Assembly (NCBI RefSeq): GCF_000184745.1
Contig: NC_014931.1
Location: 6,138,001-6,202,000 of the forward strand
From: Variovorax paradoxus EPS
GTDB taxonomy: Bacteria; Pseudomonadota; Gammaproteobacteria; Burkholderiales; Burkholderiaceae_C
DNA length: 64,000 nt
Direction of reading: 5' to 3'
In this document: positions 17,265 through 25,817 of the stretch, piece after piece
Layout: every line of letters starts with the position of its first letter
Numbering within the stretch: the stretch's first letter is position 1
Position numbers and translations under genes: made by a program
The notes under the pieces: model-generated
Seen by the model: the letters and a program-made list of their open reading frames with translations, nothing else
What the model was told of the DNA's origin: nothing
The model's database searches: none

Positions 17265-18817
17265 GGACGGCCTTGGGATGAGGAAGAAGAAGTGGACGAA
17301 AGACGAAGGGTCGAAAACAGCTGGCGCGCGCGCACGATGCGCGCGGCGTCGCTCAATGCGCTCGCGAGGCCGGGGCTTTCCTCGGCGGCGCGCGGTAGGT
17401 CGGCCAAAAGGTGCAGCGCATCGGCATGCAGCAGCGCGGCCGCGTTGCCGAGCACCTGGCGCAGCACGTAGTCGTTGACAAGATCGCCGCGCTCGACGCG
17501 AGCGCGCAGTGCGGCCGCAAGCTGGAGCGAGAGTTCGGCCGACGGCGTTTCGCCGGGTGCGCAGGCCTGGTCGGCGAAGGCGATCACGTTCTGCACGCCG
17601 CTGTCCGCGAGGCCCAGTTCGATCACCCAGTGGCGCTCGCGCCGTTCGCGGGGCAGCAGCGCCAGCAACTGGCCGACCCAGGCGCGCTGGCTGTGTCGGG
17701 TGTGATGGTGGTCGAGCATCGCGTCGCCCCAGTGGACATCGGCCGTGGCGAGGATGGCTTCGTTCCAGCCGCGGAACAGGGCGTCCTTCCAGTCGCTCTT
17801 CTCGGCCCAGCCGAGCAGCGCGGCAGGCGTCATGCCGGTGTGCGTGGTCCACCATGACAACGGCGCTTGCCGCACCAACTGGTAGAGCCACCAGGCGCGC
17901 TCGCCGAGGCTGTCGTGGGTGGGGCGCACGGGGTCGATGGCGTCGTCTTTCCAGCGCGGGTCGGCGGCCTCGGGGGCGTTCAACTGCCATGCACCGCCCA
18001 CTTGTGAGAGCAGCGGTGCGAGGAAGGCTTCGATGCGCTGAACGTGGGCGCTGGCGGGCAAACGCTGCAGCAACTCGACCGCGGCCTGGCGCACGTCGCG
18101 GGCGCGGTCCTTGAGCTGGGCGTCGATCAAGGCTTCGTCGTCGGGGCCGATGTTCTCGGCCAGCGCGCCGAGCAGCGCGGCGCGTTCCTTGGCGGGAAGC
18201 TGCGGCAGCTCCGCGGCGAGGCGTTCGCGTGCGGCGGCGGGGTCGCTGCGGCGCTGTTCGACCAGCACCGCGCGGCGTTGCTCGAGGCTGCCTTCGTCCC
18301 AACGCGTCTGCGCATCGGCCTGCTCGCTGGCGCCGACGGCGTAGCGCCAGTCGTCGTTGCGCGCGGCGAGCCAGAGGCCGCGCTCGCCGAGCGCGGGGAT
18401 CACGGAAGGCCGCAGGTCGATCGCGCGGCGGCCGGCGTCGAGCGCGGTGGGCAGGAGGTTGTGGGGGAGGCGCAGGCCCGCGGCAGTGACCGCGGCGAGA
18501 CCTTCGTGCTGCAGGCGGAGCGGACCGCTTGCCAGCGCATCGGCGATGGCGGCCTGCAGCGCGGGATCGTTCAGCACGGGGCGTTCATCCGCGGCGGCAA
18601 TCGGCGCATCGGAGGGCGAGAGGCCCGGCGCCACGAAGCCCGCACGGCGCCCGATGGCGACGGCGCCTGCGACGCGCAGCAACTGGCCTTGCGCGTCGCC
18701 GGACTGGATCGCCTGCAGCAATCCGCCGAACTCGCCCGCCATTGCATCGGCCGCCGGCACGGGCTGGCGGGCGGTGCCGACCAGTGCGCTCTGCAGCAGC
18801 GTGTTCCAGTGACTCAT
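17261..18817 (-). CDS. DUF5691-like helical-repeat protein
   Basis: A 518-residue protein matching what I recall of DUF5691, which travels with SWIM, MoxR, DUF5682 and VWA genes. The N-terminus MSHWNTLLQSALVGTARQPV is typical. The middle (about 190-280) has HEAT-like helical repeats, for example AELPQLPAKERAALLGALAEN then RDVRQAAVELLQRLP. The C-terminus ends in a Ser-rich tail (LSSTSSSSSQGRP). No enzymatic motif is visible, so a scaffold or adaptor role is inferred. Its ATG overlaps the stop of a 20-codon mini-ORF and its own stop overlaps the MoxR ATG. Confidence 0.8.
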   Translation of the reverse strand: MSHWNTLLQSALVGTARQPVPAADAMAGEFGGLLQAIQSGDAQGQLLRVAGAVAIGRRAGFVAPGLSPSDAPIAAADERPVLNDPALQAAIADALASGPLRLQHEGLAAVTAAGLRLPHNLLPTALDAGRRAIDLRPSVIPALGERGLWLAARNDDWRYAVGASEQADAQTRWDEGSLEQRRAVLVEQRRSDPAAARERLAAELPQLPAKERAALLGALAENIGPDDEALIDAQLKDRARDVRQAAVELLQRLPASAHVQRIEAFLAPLLSQVGGAWQLNAPEAADPRWKDDAIDPVRPTHDSLGERAWWLYQLVRQAPLSWWTTHTGMTPAALLGWAEKSDWKDALFRGWNEAILATADVHWGDAMLDHHHTRHSQRAWVGQLLALLPRERRERHWVIELGLADSGVQNVIAFADQACAPGETPSAELSLQLAAALRARVERGDLVNDYVLRQVLGNAAALLHADALHLLADLPRAAEESPGLASALSDAARIVRARQLFSTLRLSSTSSSSSQGRP

Positions 18818-18876
18818 TCGATGACCTCCGCGCTGCGCGCTGCGGTATTCGCCTTGGGAGCGGCCCGGCGGCTCAT
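18814..18876 (-). other. Mini-ORF / coupled spacer 1 (20 codons) before the DUF5691 gene
   Basis: The gap between the SWIM and DUF5691-like genes is filled by one short frame, MSRRAAPKANTAARSAEVIE plus stop. Its ATG overlaps the SWIM stop (ATGA) and its TGA overlaps the next ATG (ATGA). A GGAGGT Shine-Dalgarno falls in codons for Glu-Val. Both the peptide (MS..xAPK..TA.RS.EV) and the DNA resemble the spacer at 13751-13819. It is either a leader-like peptide or a mobile intergenic repeat shaped for coupling. Confidence 0.55.
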
Positions 18877-20222
18877 GCGCGCACTCCAGCCAAGGTCCAG
18901 ACCGGCGCACTCCCGGCCGCTGCACCCGAAGCCCAGGCAGTGAGCGGCGCGAACTGCTCACCGTCCCATTCGCCGAAGACCCGCAGCGGCGCGCCGCCCG
19001 AGTGCGCGAGCAACTGCCAGGCCTCCTGCGTCGCCAGTTGCATCGGCAAGGCCTGCGGCGCGGCGTCGAGGCGCAGCCACCATTGGTCGCCGTGCCGCGC
19101 GGGCACGGCTTCGGCCCACACCATCGGCAGCAGCGGTTGCCAGGGATTGGCGGCGATCTGTTGCGCCATGCGTTGCCACTCGTCGGGCGTATCGGTGGCG
19201 GACGCGGTCGATGCGGGCGCGTCGGCCAGAAGCTCGGCCACCAGCGCGCGCTGCGACGCGTGGCCCGGATAGAAGCACAGCACCGCGGCGCGCTCGCTGC
19301 CGCTGACCCAGCCGGTTTCGAAACCACGCCCGCCATGCGAGTAGTCGAGCAGCAGCGCACGTCGCCCGCTCGCGCGGCCTTGCAGCCACACATGGCGCTC
19401 GACCAGCTTTGCATCGCGCTCGTCGATGCATTGGCCCAGCACGAGCCAGTGGTCGCTGATGCGTTCGCCGTCCGCGAGCAGGCCCTCGCGGTCCTGCGGC
19501 CAGCCGAGCGCGATGCGGAGGTCCGCCAGCGTGGCCGGCGAGAGCGATTCGCGGCGCGGCACCGCGTCGACGATCAGTTGAAGACGGCCCAGCCGGTCGA
19601 GCAGGCGCGCCGGCCAGGCTTCGCCCGCGCCGATGAGTTCGGCCGCCTGCGTGATGCGTTGCCCGAGCCCCGGTGCCTGCGCGTCGACCATGCGCGCGGC
19701 CATCGCGCCCCAGGCCTGCTGCTGTTCGCTGCCGAGCGCGGCGAGGCCGCGCTGGGTCTGGTCGTCGAGCCAGCGCGCGAGCTCTTGCACGCCGGCCTCG
19801 ATGCGCTTCCAGCGCTGCGCGTCGCGCTTGGCGGCCGCGGCGGGATCGGGCGCGGCCGCGGGTTCGGCGGCGCGCGCTTCTTTCTTCTCGGCCTTGTCGC
19901 GGCGCGAGGCGATCCACTCGGCCACCCACGGCGGCGGCGCGGCGGCGGTGAAGCTGGCGCCGCTTTGCGCGCGCAGCAGCATCAACGCGAGGCCGTGCTT
20001 GCAGGGGAACTTGCGGCTGGGGCAGGAGCAGCGGAAAACGGGGCCGGAGAGATCGACCTGCGTCTGGTACGGCTTGCTGCCGCTGCCCTGGCATTCGCCC
20101 CAGACGGCTTCGTCGGAATACCCGAGCGTGGGCCACTTGGCCGGGGCGAGCAGGCCCTTGGCGGCCTTGGCCGACGCATCGTCGGGTGCGAGCGCCAAAA
20201 CGGCTTCTGTACTGAGAGTCAT
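18873..20222 (-). CDS. SWIM zinc-finger protein, first gene of the MoxR locus
   Basis: A 449-residue protein with a SWIM zinc finger near the N-terminus: Cys65-x-Cys67, then six residues, then Cys74-x-His76 (FRCSCPSRKFPCKHGLAL). SWIM domains bind nucleic acid or protein. An Ala/Glu/Lys-rich linker (about 110-135) leads to a C-terminal part of about 300 residues with no motif I recognise. It begins the five-gene locus; its promoter would lie in 20223-20274 or further up at htpG. Its stop overlaps the mini-ORF start. It may sense or recruit the target of the MoxR-VWA machine, which is inference. Confidence 0.85.
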   Translation of the reverse strand: MTLSTEAVLALAPDDASAKAAKGLLAPAKWPTLGYSDEAVWGECQGSGSKPYQTQVDLSGPVFRCSCPSRKFPCKHGLALMLLRAQSGASFTAAAPPPWVAEWIASRRDKAEKKEARAAEPAAAPDPAAAAKRDAQRWKRIEAGVQELARWLDDQTQRGLAALGSEQQQAWGAMAARMVDAQAPGLGQRITQAAELIGAGEAWPARLLDRLGRLQLIVDAVPRRESLSPATLADLRIALGWPQDREGLLADGERISDHWLVLGQCIDERDAKLVERHVWLQGRASGRRALLLDYSHGGRGFETGWVSGSERAAVLCFYPGHASQRALVAELLADAPASTASATDTPDEWQRMAQQIAANPWQPLLPMVWAEAVPARHGDQWWLRLDAAPQALPMQLATQEAWQLLAHSGGAPLRVFGEWDGEQFAPLTAWASGAAAGSAPVWTLAGVRA

Positions 20223-20274
20223 CGGGGCACCCTCGCGCCGGTCCGCGGCGCGGATGAATGGAAAGACGCGGCCA

Positions 20275-20898
20275 TCAGGGCGCGATGGGATTGCCCGGCG
20301 TGCCGAGGCTGCCCGCCGGAGCGGCGGCAGCGGCAGGGGCCGGTGTGCTGTAGGAAACGCGCACCGCGGGCGATTGCTGCTGAAGTGCGGGGTTGGCGAC
20401 CGGCCGGGTCACACCGCCTTTGCTGACCGTGACCGGCGCAGCCGGCGAAACCAGCGCCACGGGCGTGGCCCCAGTAACGCCGGACGTCCCGGAAATCGGC
20501 ACCGTGGCCCCGACCGCCGCCGTGGTGACCGGTGCGGCGCCGCCCGCGGGCGCGTACCCCGGCTTGCCCGCATTCGGGTCGTGCAGCACCACGCTCTTGC
20601 CCACGCCGACGCCGACGCCGGTGCCGATCGGCCCGATGCCGACGCCGACTCCCACGCCCGCGGTGCCGGCCACCACGCCGGTGTTGTTGACCGAAACGCC
20701 CGCACCGAGCGGGCCCCAGCCGGTGTTCAGGCCCACGGAGAAATTGCCGTCCTTGGTGGCACCGAGCCCGAGCGAGAGCCCGGGCACCAGCGGAATGCCG
20801 ATGTGATAGTGCGAACAGCCGCTCACCAGGAGCATCGCCAGCAGCGCCGCCGGAACGACGGCTGCTGCACGAAAAGTGGTGCGCGGCCGGATCGTCAC
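20275..20898 (-). CDS. Gly/Val-rich lipoprotein of unknown function
   Basis: A 207-residue putative lipoprotein starting at GTG 20898, which overlaps the htpG stop (GTGA). A signal peptide ends in the lipobox LVSGC (Cys28). The mature protein holds short Gly/Val repeats ([20 protein letters not shown] near 87-106), then a Pro/Ala/Thr-rich C-terminal half. The repeats look like a glycine-zipper-type segment seen in envelope lipoproteins. It lies between htpG and the SWIM gene on the same strand, 52 bp before the latter. Function unknown; the GTG start rests on the overlap and on the signal peptide. Confidence 0.7.
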   Translation of the reverse strand: MTIRPRTTFRAAAVVPAALLAMLLVSGCSHYHIGIPLVPGLSLGLGATKDGNFSVGLNTGWGPLGAGVSVNNTGVVAGTAGVGVGVGIGPIGTGVGVGVGKSVVLHDPNAGKPGYAPAGGAAPVTTAAVGATVPISGTSGVTGATPVALVSPAAPVTVSKGGVTRPVANPALQQQSPAVRVSYSTPAPAAAAAPAGSLGTPGNPIAP

Positions 20899-22931
20899 AC
20901 CAACAGCGCGTTGACGCGCCTCACGTAGGCGGCGGGATCGGCCGGGAGGCCCCCTTCGGCGAGCAGTGCCTGGTCGAACAGGATGTTGGCGAGGTCCTCG
21001 AAGTGCTCGGAGCTCTCGAGCTTCTTCACCAGCGCGTGCTCGGCGTTGACTTCGAGCACCGGCTTCAGATCGGGCGCGGGCTGGCCGGCTTGCTTCAACA
21101 TGCGCGCGAGCTGCGTGCTCATGCCGCCGTCCTGCACCACGAGGCAGGCGGGCGAGTCGACGAGGCGGGTGGTCACGCGCACGTCGTCGGCCTTGTCCTT
21201 GAGGGCTTCCTTCAGGCGCTCGAGCAGCGGCTTGAAGGATTCGGCGGCCTCTTCTGCCGCCTTCTTCTCGGCCTCGTCCTGCAGCTTGCCCAGGTCGACC
21301 GCGCCCTTGGCCACGCTCTGCAGCGGCGTGCCGTCGAACTCGGTGAGGTAGTTGAGCGCCCACTCGTCCACGCGGTCGGTCATGAGCAGCACCTCGATGC
21401 CCTTCTTCTTGAAGACCTCGAGCTGCGGGCTGTTCTTGGCGCCGGCCAGGGTGTCGGCCGTGATGTAGTAGATGGCGTCCTGGCCGTCCTTCATGCGCGC
21501 CTTGTAGTCGGCCAGACTCACGGTCACGGCGTCGCTGGTGCTCGAGGCGAAACGCAGCAGCTTGGCAATGCGGTCGCGGTTGCCCATGTCTTCGCCCAGG
21601 CCCTCTTTGAGCACCGCGCCGAACTCGGCGTAGAACTTGGCGTACTTGCCCGACTCATCCGCCGCAGCGGCAGCAGTTTCGGCGGCGGTGGGCGCATTCT
21701 TGTCGACCACGTCCGTCACCGCTTCGGTCGGCTCGGGAGCCGGCACCGATTCGCCCGAGCCCACGTCGATCTTGCCTTCGCCGCTCTCGGGCGAGGTCTT
21801 CTGCTTCTTCGCCAGGTCTTCCAGCATGGAGAGCACGCGCTTGGTGCTGCCCTCGCGGATCGCCTTCACGTCGCGGCTTTCCTGCAGCAGCTCGCGGCTC
21901 ACGTTCAGCGGCAGGTCGGCCGAGTCGATCACGCCCTTCACGAAGCGCAGGTAGTTCGGCAGCAGCGCCTCGGCGTCGTCCATGATGAAGACGCGCTTGA
22001 CGTAGAGCTTCACGCCCGCGCTCTTGTCGCGGTTCCACAGATCGAACGGCGCCTTGGCGGGGATGTAGAGCAGCTGCGTGTACTCGGTGCTGCCTTCCAC
22101 GCGGTTGTGGCTCCAGGCGAGCGGCGCCTCGTAGTCGTGGCTGATGCTCTTGTAGAACTCCTCGTACTGCTCGGGCGTGATGTCCTTCTTGGGACGGCTC
22201 CAGAGGGCGTTGGCCTTGTTGACCGTTTCCCATTCGCCGGTCTTCACCATGTCGCCGGGCTGGTCGTTCTCGCCCTCCTTCCACTCTTCCTTTTCCATGA
22301 GGATCGGGAGCGAGATGTGGTCGGAATACTTGCCGACGATCTGCTTCAACTTCCAGGCGTTGAGGTATTCGTCGGCGTCGTCGCGCAGGTGCAGCGTGAT
22401 GCTGGTGCCGCGCTCGGCGCGGGTGATGTCGGCCACCTCGAAATCGCCGGCGCCGCCGCTGATCCAGCGCACGCCCTGCTCGGCCGGGAGGCCGGCGCGG
22501 CGCGATTCCACCGAGATCTTGTCGGCCACGATGAAGCCCGAATAGAAGCCCACGCCGAACTGGCCGATGAGCTGCGCGTCGGCCTTCTGGTCGCCGCTCA
22601 GCTTGCTCATGAAGTCCTTGGTGCCGCTCTTGGCGATCGTGCCGAGGTTGTCGATGGCTTCCTGGCGCGACAGGCCGATGCCCTTGTCGGTGATGGTGAG
22701 AGTGCGGGCGGCCTTGTCGAACGAGAGGCGCACGTCCAGCTCGGGCTGGTCTTCGTACAGCTCGGGGTGGTCGAGCGCCTCGAAACGCAGCTTGTCGGAC
22801 GCGTCGGACGCGTTCGAGATCAGCTCGCGCAGGAAGATTTCCTTGTTGGAGTAGAGCGCGTGCGTGACGAGGTGCAGCAGCTGCGCGACTTCGGCCTGGA
22901 AGGGGAGTTTGGTGTTGGAGGAATCAGCCAT
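20895..22931 (-). CDS. htpG: Hsp90-family molecular chaperone HtpG
   Basis: A 678-residue Hsp90. The N-terminal GHKL ATPase domain shows [20 protein letters not shown] (35-54) with the ATP-contacting Asn, [14 protein letters not shown] (78-91) and [11 protein letters not shown] (123-133). A middle domain and a dimerising C-terminus follow. It is longer than E. coli HtpG (624) mainly because of an acidic Ala/Thr/Ser-rich insertion at about 377-428 in the middle domain. It assists folding of client proteins under stress. The downstream lipoprotein gene is translationally coupled to it. Confidence 0.97.
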   Translation of the reverse strand: MADSSNTKLPFQAEVAQLLHLVTHALYSNKEIFLRELISNASDASDKLRFEALDHPELYEDQPELDVRLSFDKAARTLTITDKGIGLSRQEAIDNLGTIAKSGTKDFMSKLSGDQKADAQLIGQFGVGFYSGFIVADKISVESRRAGLPAEQGVRWISGGAGDFEVADITRAERGTSITLHLRDDADEYLNAWKLKQIVGKYSDHISLPILMEKEEWKEGENDQPGDMVKTGEWETVNKANALWSRPKKDITPEQYEEFYKSISHDYEAPLAWSHNRVEGSTEYTQLLYIPAKAPFDLWNRDKSAGVKLYVKRVFIMDDAEALLPNYLRFVKGVIDSADLPLNVSRELLQESRDVKAIREGSTKRVLSMLEDLAKKQKTSPESGEGKIDVGSGESVPAPEPTEAVTDVVDKNAPTAAETAAAAADESGKYAKFYAEFGAVLKEGLGEDMGNRDRIAKLLRFASSTSDAVTVSLADYKARMKDGQDAIYYITADTLAGAKNSPQLEVFKKKGIEVLLMTDRVDEWALNYLTEFDGTPLQSVAKGAVDLGKLQDEAEKKAAEEAAESFKPLLERLKEALKDKADDVRVTTRLVDSPACLVVQDGGMSTQLARMLKQAGQPAPDLKPVLEVNAEHALVKKLESSEHFEDLANILFDQALLAEGGLPADPAAYVRRVNALLV

Positions 22932-23051
22932 GAGAGAGGGAAATGTCGAAATCGAAAAAATTCTAAGTCGGCGCGGCGACCGAAAGACGACGCAGCGCCA
23001 ACTTCTTCAACTGAGGGTGCAGTGTTTGAAAAACAACGATTGAGCGGGTGA

Positions 23052-23645
23052 ACGCGCGCACGTTTCCGCGGTTGGCTCGGAACAATTTGGCATCGACCTC
23101 CAAAATGTGAACTTTTTTACTCACACGGGTTGCGGAAATCGACAAGTTCATCTTCTTTCGCATCAGCGATGGCGCCTGGCCGGGTCCAGAGCGGCACGAT
23201 CACCACGGTGAGTTTTGCGCTCGCCACCTCGATCCCCGGCGGCGGTGCGCCGACCGCCGGCAACAACAGGGCCACGAGCAGGAACGGCACGGCGCCGATC
23301 TTCAGTGTCGGCGCCACGGGCAACGTGCTGCCGGTCGAGGTGCGCAGCAACGCGGGCCAGGTCACGCTGCGCGCCACCACGACCGGCCCGCTGACCAATA
23401 CGGGCGGCAACACCATTCCGATCTCGGAGATCACCGTGGCATCGAGTGACAGTGCGCTGCCTGCGCCCACGATCCCGGCGACCGGCCTGGGGCCCACCAT
23501 CAATGTATCGACCGGTGGCCCGGGGAGCGGCTTCACGCAGGTGACCCAGCGCGCGGCGGATTGGACCTTCTCGTACGCGAACACGGCGAATCGCCCGGCC
23601 GGCACCTACACCGGGCAGATCACTTTCACGGCCAGTTCGCCCTGA
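23052..23645 (+). pseudogene. 5'-truncated exported beta-rich protein remnant
   Basis: A frame open from 23052 to the TGA at 23643-23645 without an ATG near its beginning; the first usable start is TTG at 23130. The translated C-terminal part is a Ser/Thr/Gly-rich beta protein ending RPAGTYTGQITFTASSP, typical of secreted or fimbrial-type sandwich domains, but there is no signal peptide. The bases before it (22932-23051) are less GC-rich and hold no gene. I read it as the 3' relic of an exported-protein gene. A functional short protein from TTG 23130 is possible but less likely. Confidence 0.45.
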
Positions 23646-23676
23646 GTCTTTTCCAGAAAGCGCCTGGCAACCAGGA

Positions 23677-24729
23677 TCAGCGCGGCTGCGATTCGACCTC
23701 CCGCGTCCACCGATCGATCAGCCGCTTGCGCTCGGCCGCCTGCCCGTACTTCTGGAAGTCGTACTTGATGAGCTTCACATCGGCCATCGACGGAATGCGC
23801 GCATCGGGTTTGAAGGTCTTGTTGGCCGGCGACTGCAGGCTGCCCACCGTGCCGCCGATGGCCTGGCCCTTCGGGCTCATGAGCCAGTCGTAGTAGCGCT
23901 TGGCGTTTTCCTTGTTGCGCGCGCCTTTCACGAGCGCGATGCCGCCGATCTCGTAGCCCGTGCCTTCGCACGGCGCGGCGGTCTTCACAGGAAATTTGTC
24001 ATACCGCCAGCGCTCGAAGCCGAAGATGAAGCTCACGCCGATGGCCACTTCGCCCTTGGCAACGTTGGGCGCCTGCGCCTGGCCGCTGCGGGTGTAGCTG
24101 GTCACGTTCCTGTGCAGCTTCTTCAGGTAGTCGAAGGCCGCGTCCTCGCCCATCTGCTGCACGAGGCCCGCGATGATGGTGTAGGCGGTGCCGCTCGATG
24201 CAGGGTGCGAGATCTCGATCTCGCCCTTGTATTCGGGCTTGACCAGGTCGGCCCAGCACTTGGGTTCATGCAGCTTCTTTTTCTTGAGCACGTCGGTGTT
24301 GAAGCCGAAGCCGATCGCGCTCGTGTAGAAGCCACCCACCATGTTCTGCGACAGCGCGTACTGCCGCACCGCCCAGTCGTGCAGGTCGTTGATGTAGGCG
24401 GGCCGATAGGGCTCGAGCAGCCCCTGTTCGGCCGCCTGCAGGAACGGGTCGCCGGTGCCGCCCCACCAGATGTCGGTCTTGGGGTTCGCGGCTTCGGCGC
24501 GCAGCTGCGCACCGATCTCGCCGGTGCCCTTGTGCGCCTGCTGCACCTTGATGCCGGTCTCGCGCGTGAAGGCTGCCGCGGCGGCTTCGCACCAGCCGGC
24601 GTCGGTGCTGCACAGCGCGTTGACCGTGCCCTGCGCGGCCGCGTTCTGCGACGGCAGGTAGAAAGCCGCGAAGCCGGCGAAGGCGATGGCCATGACGGCC
24701 GCGATGTTCCGGTTGGCTGGGATGCGCAT
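23677..24729 (-). CDS. ABC transporter periplasmic substrate-binding protein (iron/AfuA-like type)
   Basis: A 350-residue periplasmic binding protein of the extracellular solute-binding class (Fe3+/putrescine/phosphonate group). The signal peptide is MRIPANRNIAAVMAIAFAGF with cleavage near NAAAQG. Core motifs are AAAFTRETGIKVQQAHKGTGEI, DIWWGGTGDPF, GFYTSAIGFGFN and the C-terminal YYDWLMSPKGQAIG. GAGGAGAAGCAC upstream supports the ATG at 24729. No permease or ATPase genes are adjacent, so it is an orphan in this window. The ligand (ferric ion, or an organic phosphate or amine) cannot be fixed from sequence alone. Confidence 0.85.
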   Translation of the reverse strand: MRIPANRNIAAVMAIAFAGFAAFYLPSQNAAAQGTVNALCSTDAGWCEAAAAAFTRETGIKVQQAHKGTGEIGAQLRAEAANPKTDIWWGGTGDPFLQAAEQGLLEPYRPAYINDLHDWAVRQYALSQNMVGGFYTSAIGFGFNTDVLKKKKLHEPKCWADLVKPEYKGEIEISHPASSGTAYTIIAGLVQQMGEDAAFDYLKKLHRNVTSYTRSGQAQAPNVAKGEVAIGVSFIFGFERWRYDKFPVKTAAPCEGTGYEIGGIALVKGARNKENAKRYYDWLMSPKGQAIGGTVGSLQSPANKTFKPDARIPSMADVKLIKYDFQKYGQAAERKRLIDRWTREVESQPR

Positions 24730-24788
24730 GTGCTTCTCCTCGGATCGGTGGGGGGTTCGAAGGCGCAGGATAGCGCCCGTCTTGCAGG

Positions 24789-25718
24789 TCACGGCACGGC
24801 CAGCAGCGGCGGCAGGTGCTCGGCCAGCCAGTCGATCACCACGCGCGTCTTGAACGGCAGGTAGCGGCTGCGCGAGCGGATCACATTCAGCTCGAAGCCG
24901 AAGGGTTTGGGCTCCTCGAACACGCGCACCAGCGTGCCGGCAGTCAGCGCATCCGCCGCGAGCCACGCGGGCAGGCGCGCCAGGCCCATGCCGCCGATGG
25001 CTGCTTCGAGCAGCACCTCGGCGCTGTCGCAGCGCAGGCGCGAAGGAAGCGTCACGTCGACGAGCCGGCCGTCGGCACCGTGGAAGTGCCAGGTCGAGAC
25101 CTGTCCGTCGCGCGCATAGAGCACGGCTTCATGCGGCGTGTGCGACGTCTGCGACGCGGTGAGTGCCTCGATGCCGCGCGGATGCCCGCGCTCGGCCAGG
25201 TACGCGGGCGCGGCGCACAGCACCATCCACTGCACGCCGACCGGCCGCGCAACGAGCTCCGAGGTGTCCGCCAGCTCGCCGCTGCGGATCGCGAGATCGA
25301 GCCCCTCTTCGACCAGGTCCACACGCCGGTCGCTGAACGCGAGTTCGAGCGACAGCGCCGGATGCCGGCGCGCCAGTGCCAGCAGCAGCGGCCCGACCTT
25401 GAGCCGGCCGAACATGGCCGGCATGCTGATGCGCACGAGGCCCGCTACCGTGCTGCGCGCCGTGTCGGTCACGGCTTCGGCCGCGTCGAGCTCGGCCAGC
25501 GCGCGGCGGCAGCGCTCGTAGTAGCCATGGCCTTCCTCGGTGAGGCTCTGGCTGCGCGTGGTGCGAAGGAACAGCCGCGTGTTCAGCCGCGCCTCGAGCC
25601 GCGCGATGCTCTTGGCAACCGCAGAACGGGTGACATGCAGCCGCTGCGCCGCGAGGGCGAAGCTGCCCGCTTCCACTGCCGCGACGAACTCTTCGATGCC
25701 CTGCAGGCGCTGGCTCAT
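24789..25718 (-). CDS. LysR-family transcriptional regulator divergent from a dehydrogenase
   Basis: A 309-residue LysR regulator. The N-terminal winged helix (RLQGIEEFVAAVEAGSFALA, VTRSAVAKSIARLEARL) is followed by an effector-binding domain. Its profile resembles the large CrgA-like group that controls divergent oxidoreductase genes. It faces an MDR dehydrogenase across a 99-bp gap with a perfect TATCCG-N4-CGGATA dyad, the likely operator. A second GGATA half site is near its own start (25722-25726), which would suit autoregulation. Confidence 0.92.
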   Translation of the reverse strand: MSQRLQGIEEFVAAVEAGSFALAAQRLHVTRSAVAKSIARLEARLNTRLFLRTTRSQSLTEEGHGYYERCRRALAELDAAEAVTDTARSTVAGLVRISMPAMFGRLKVGPLLLALARRHPALSLELAFSDRRVDLVEEGLDLAIRSGELADTSELVARPVGVQWMVLCAAPAYLAERGHPRGIEALTASQTSHTPHEAVLYARDGQVSTWHFHGADGRLVDVTLPSRLRCDSAEVLLEAAIGGMGLARLPAWLAADALTAGTLVRVFEEPKPFGFELNVIRSRSRYLPFKTRVVIDWLAEHLPPLLAVP

Positions 25719-25750
25719 TGGATACTTTCAGGCGTCGTGTTGAAGAAAAT

Positions 25751-25766
25751 TATCCGCCACCGGATA
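25751..25766. promoter_or_regulatory. Palindromic operator TATCCG-CCAC-CGGATA
   Basis: A perfect 6+6 bp dyad with a 4-nt centre lies midway in the gap between the divergent LysR (start 25718) and dehydrogenase (start 25818) genes, in an AT-rich patch. An additional GGATA occurs at 25722-25726. The position and symmetry fit a LysR operator overlapping one or both promoters. Its role is inferred. Confidence 0.55.
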
Positions 25767-25817
25767 GTTTTCATCATCAATAGCATCAAGGCTTCGCTGT
25801 TTCGTGGAGCCTTTTCG

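Noticed and set aside
22963..23163. Minus-strand 66-codon frame between htpG and the ABC gene
   Set aside because: Lys/Arg/Leu composition without motif or ribosome binding site, and it overlaps the relic frame on the other strand.
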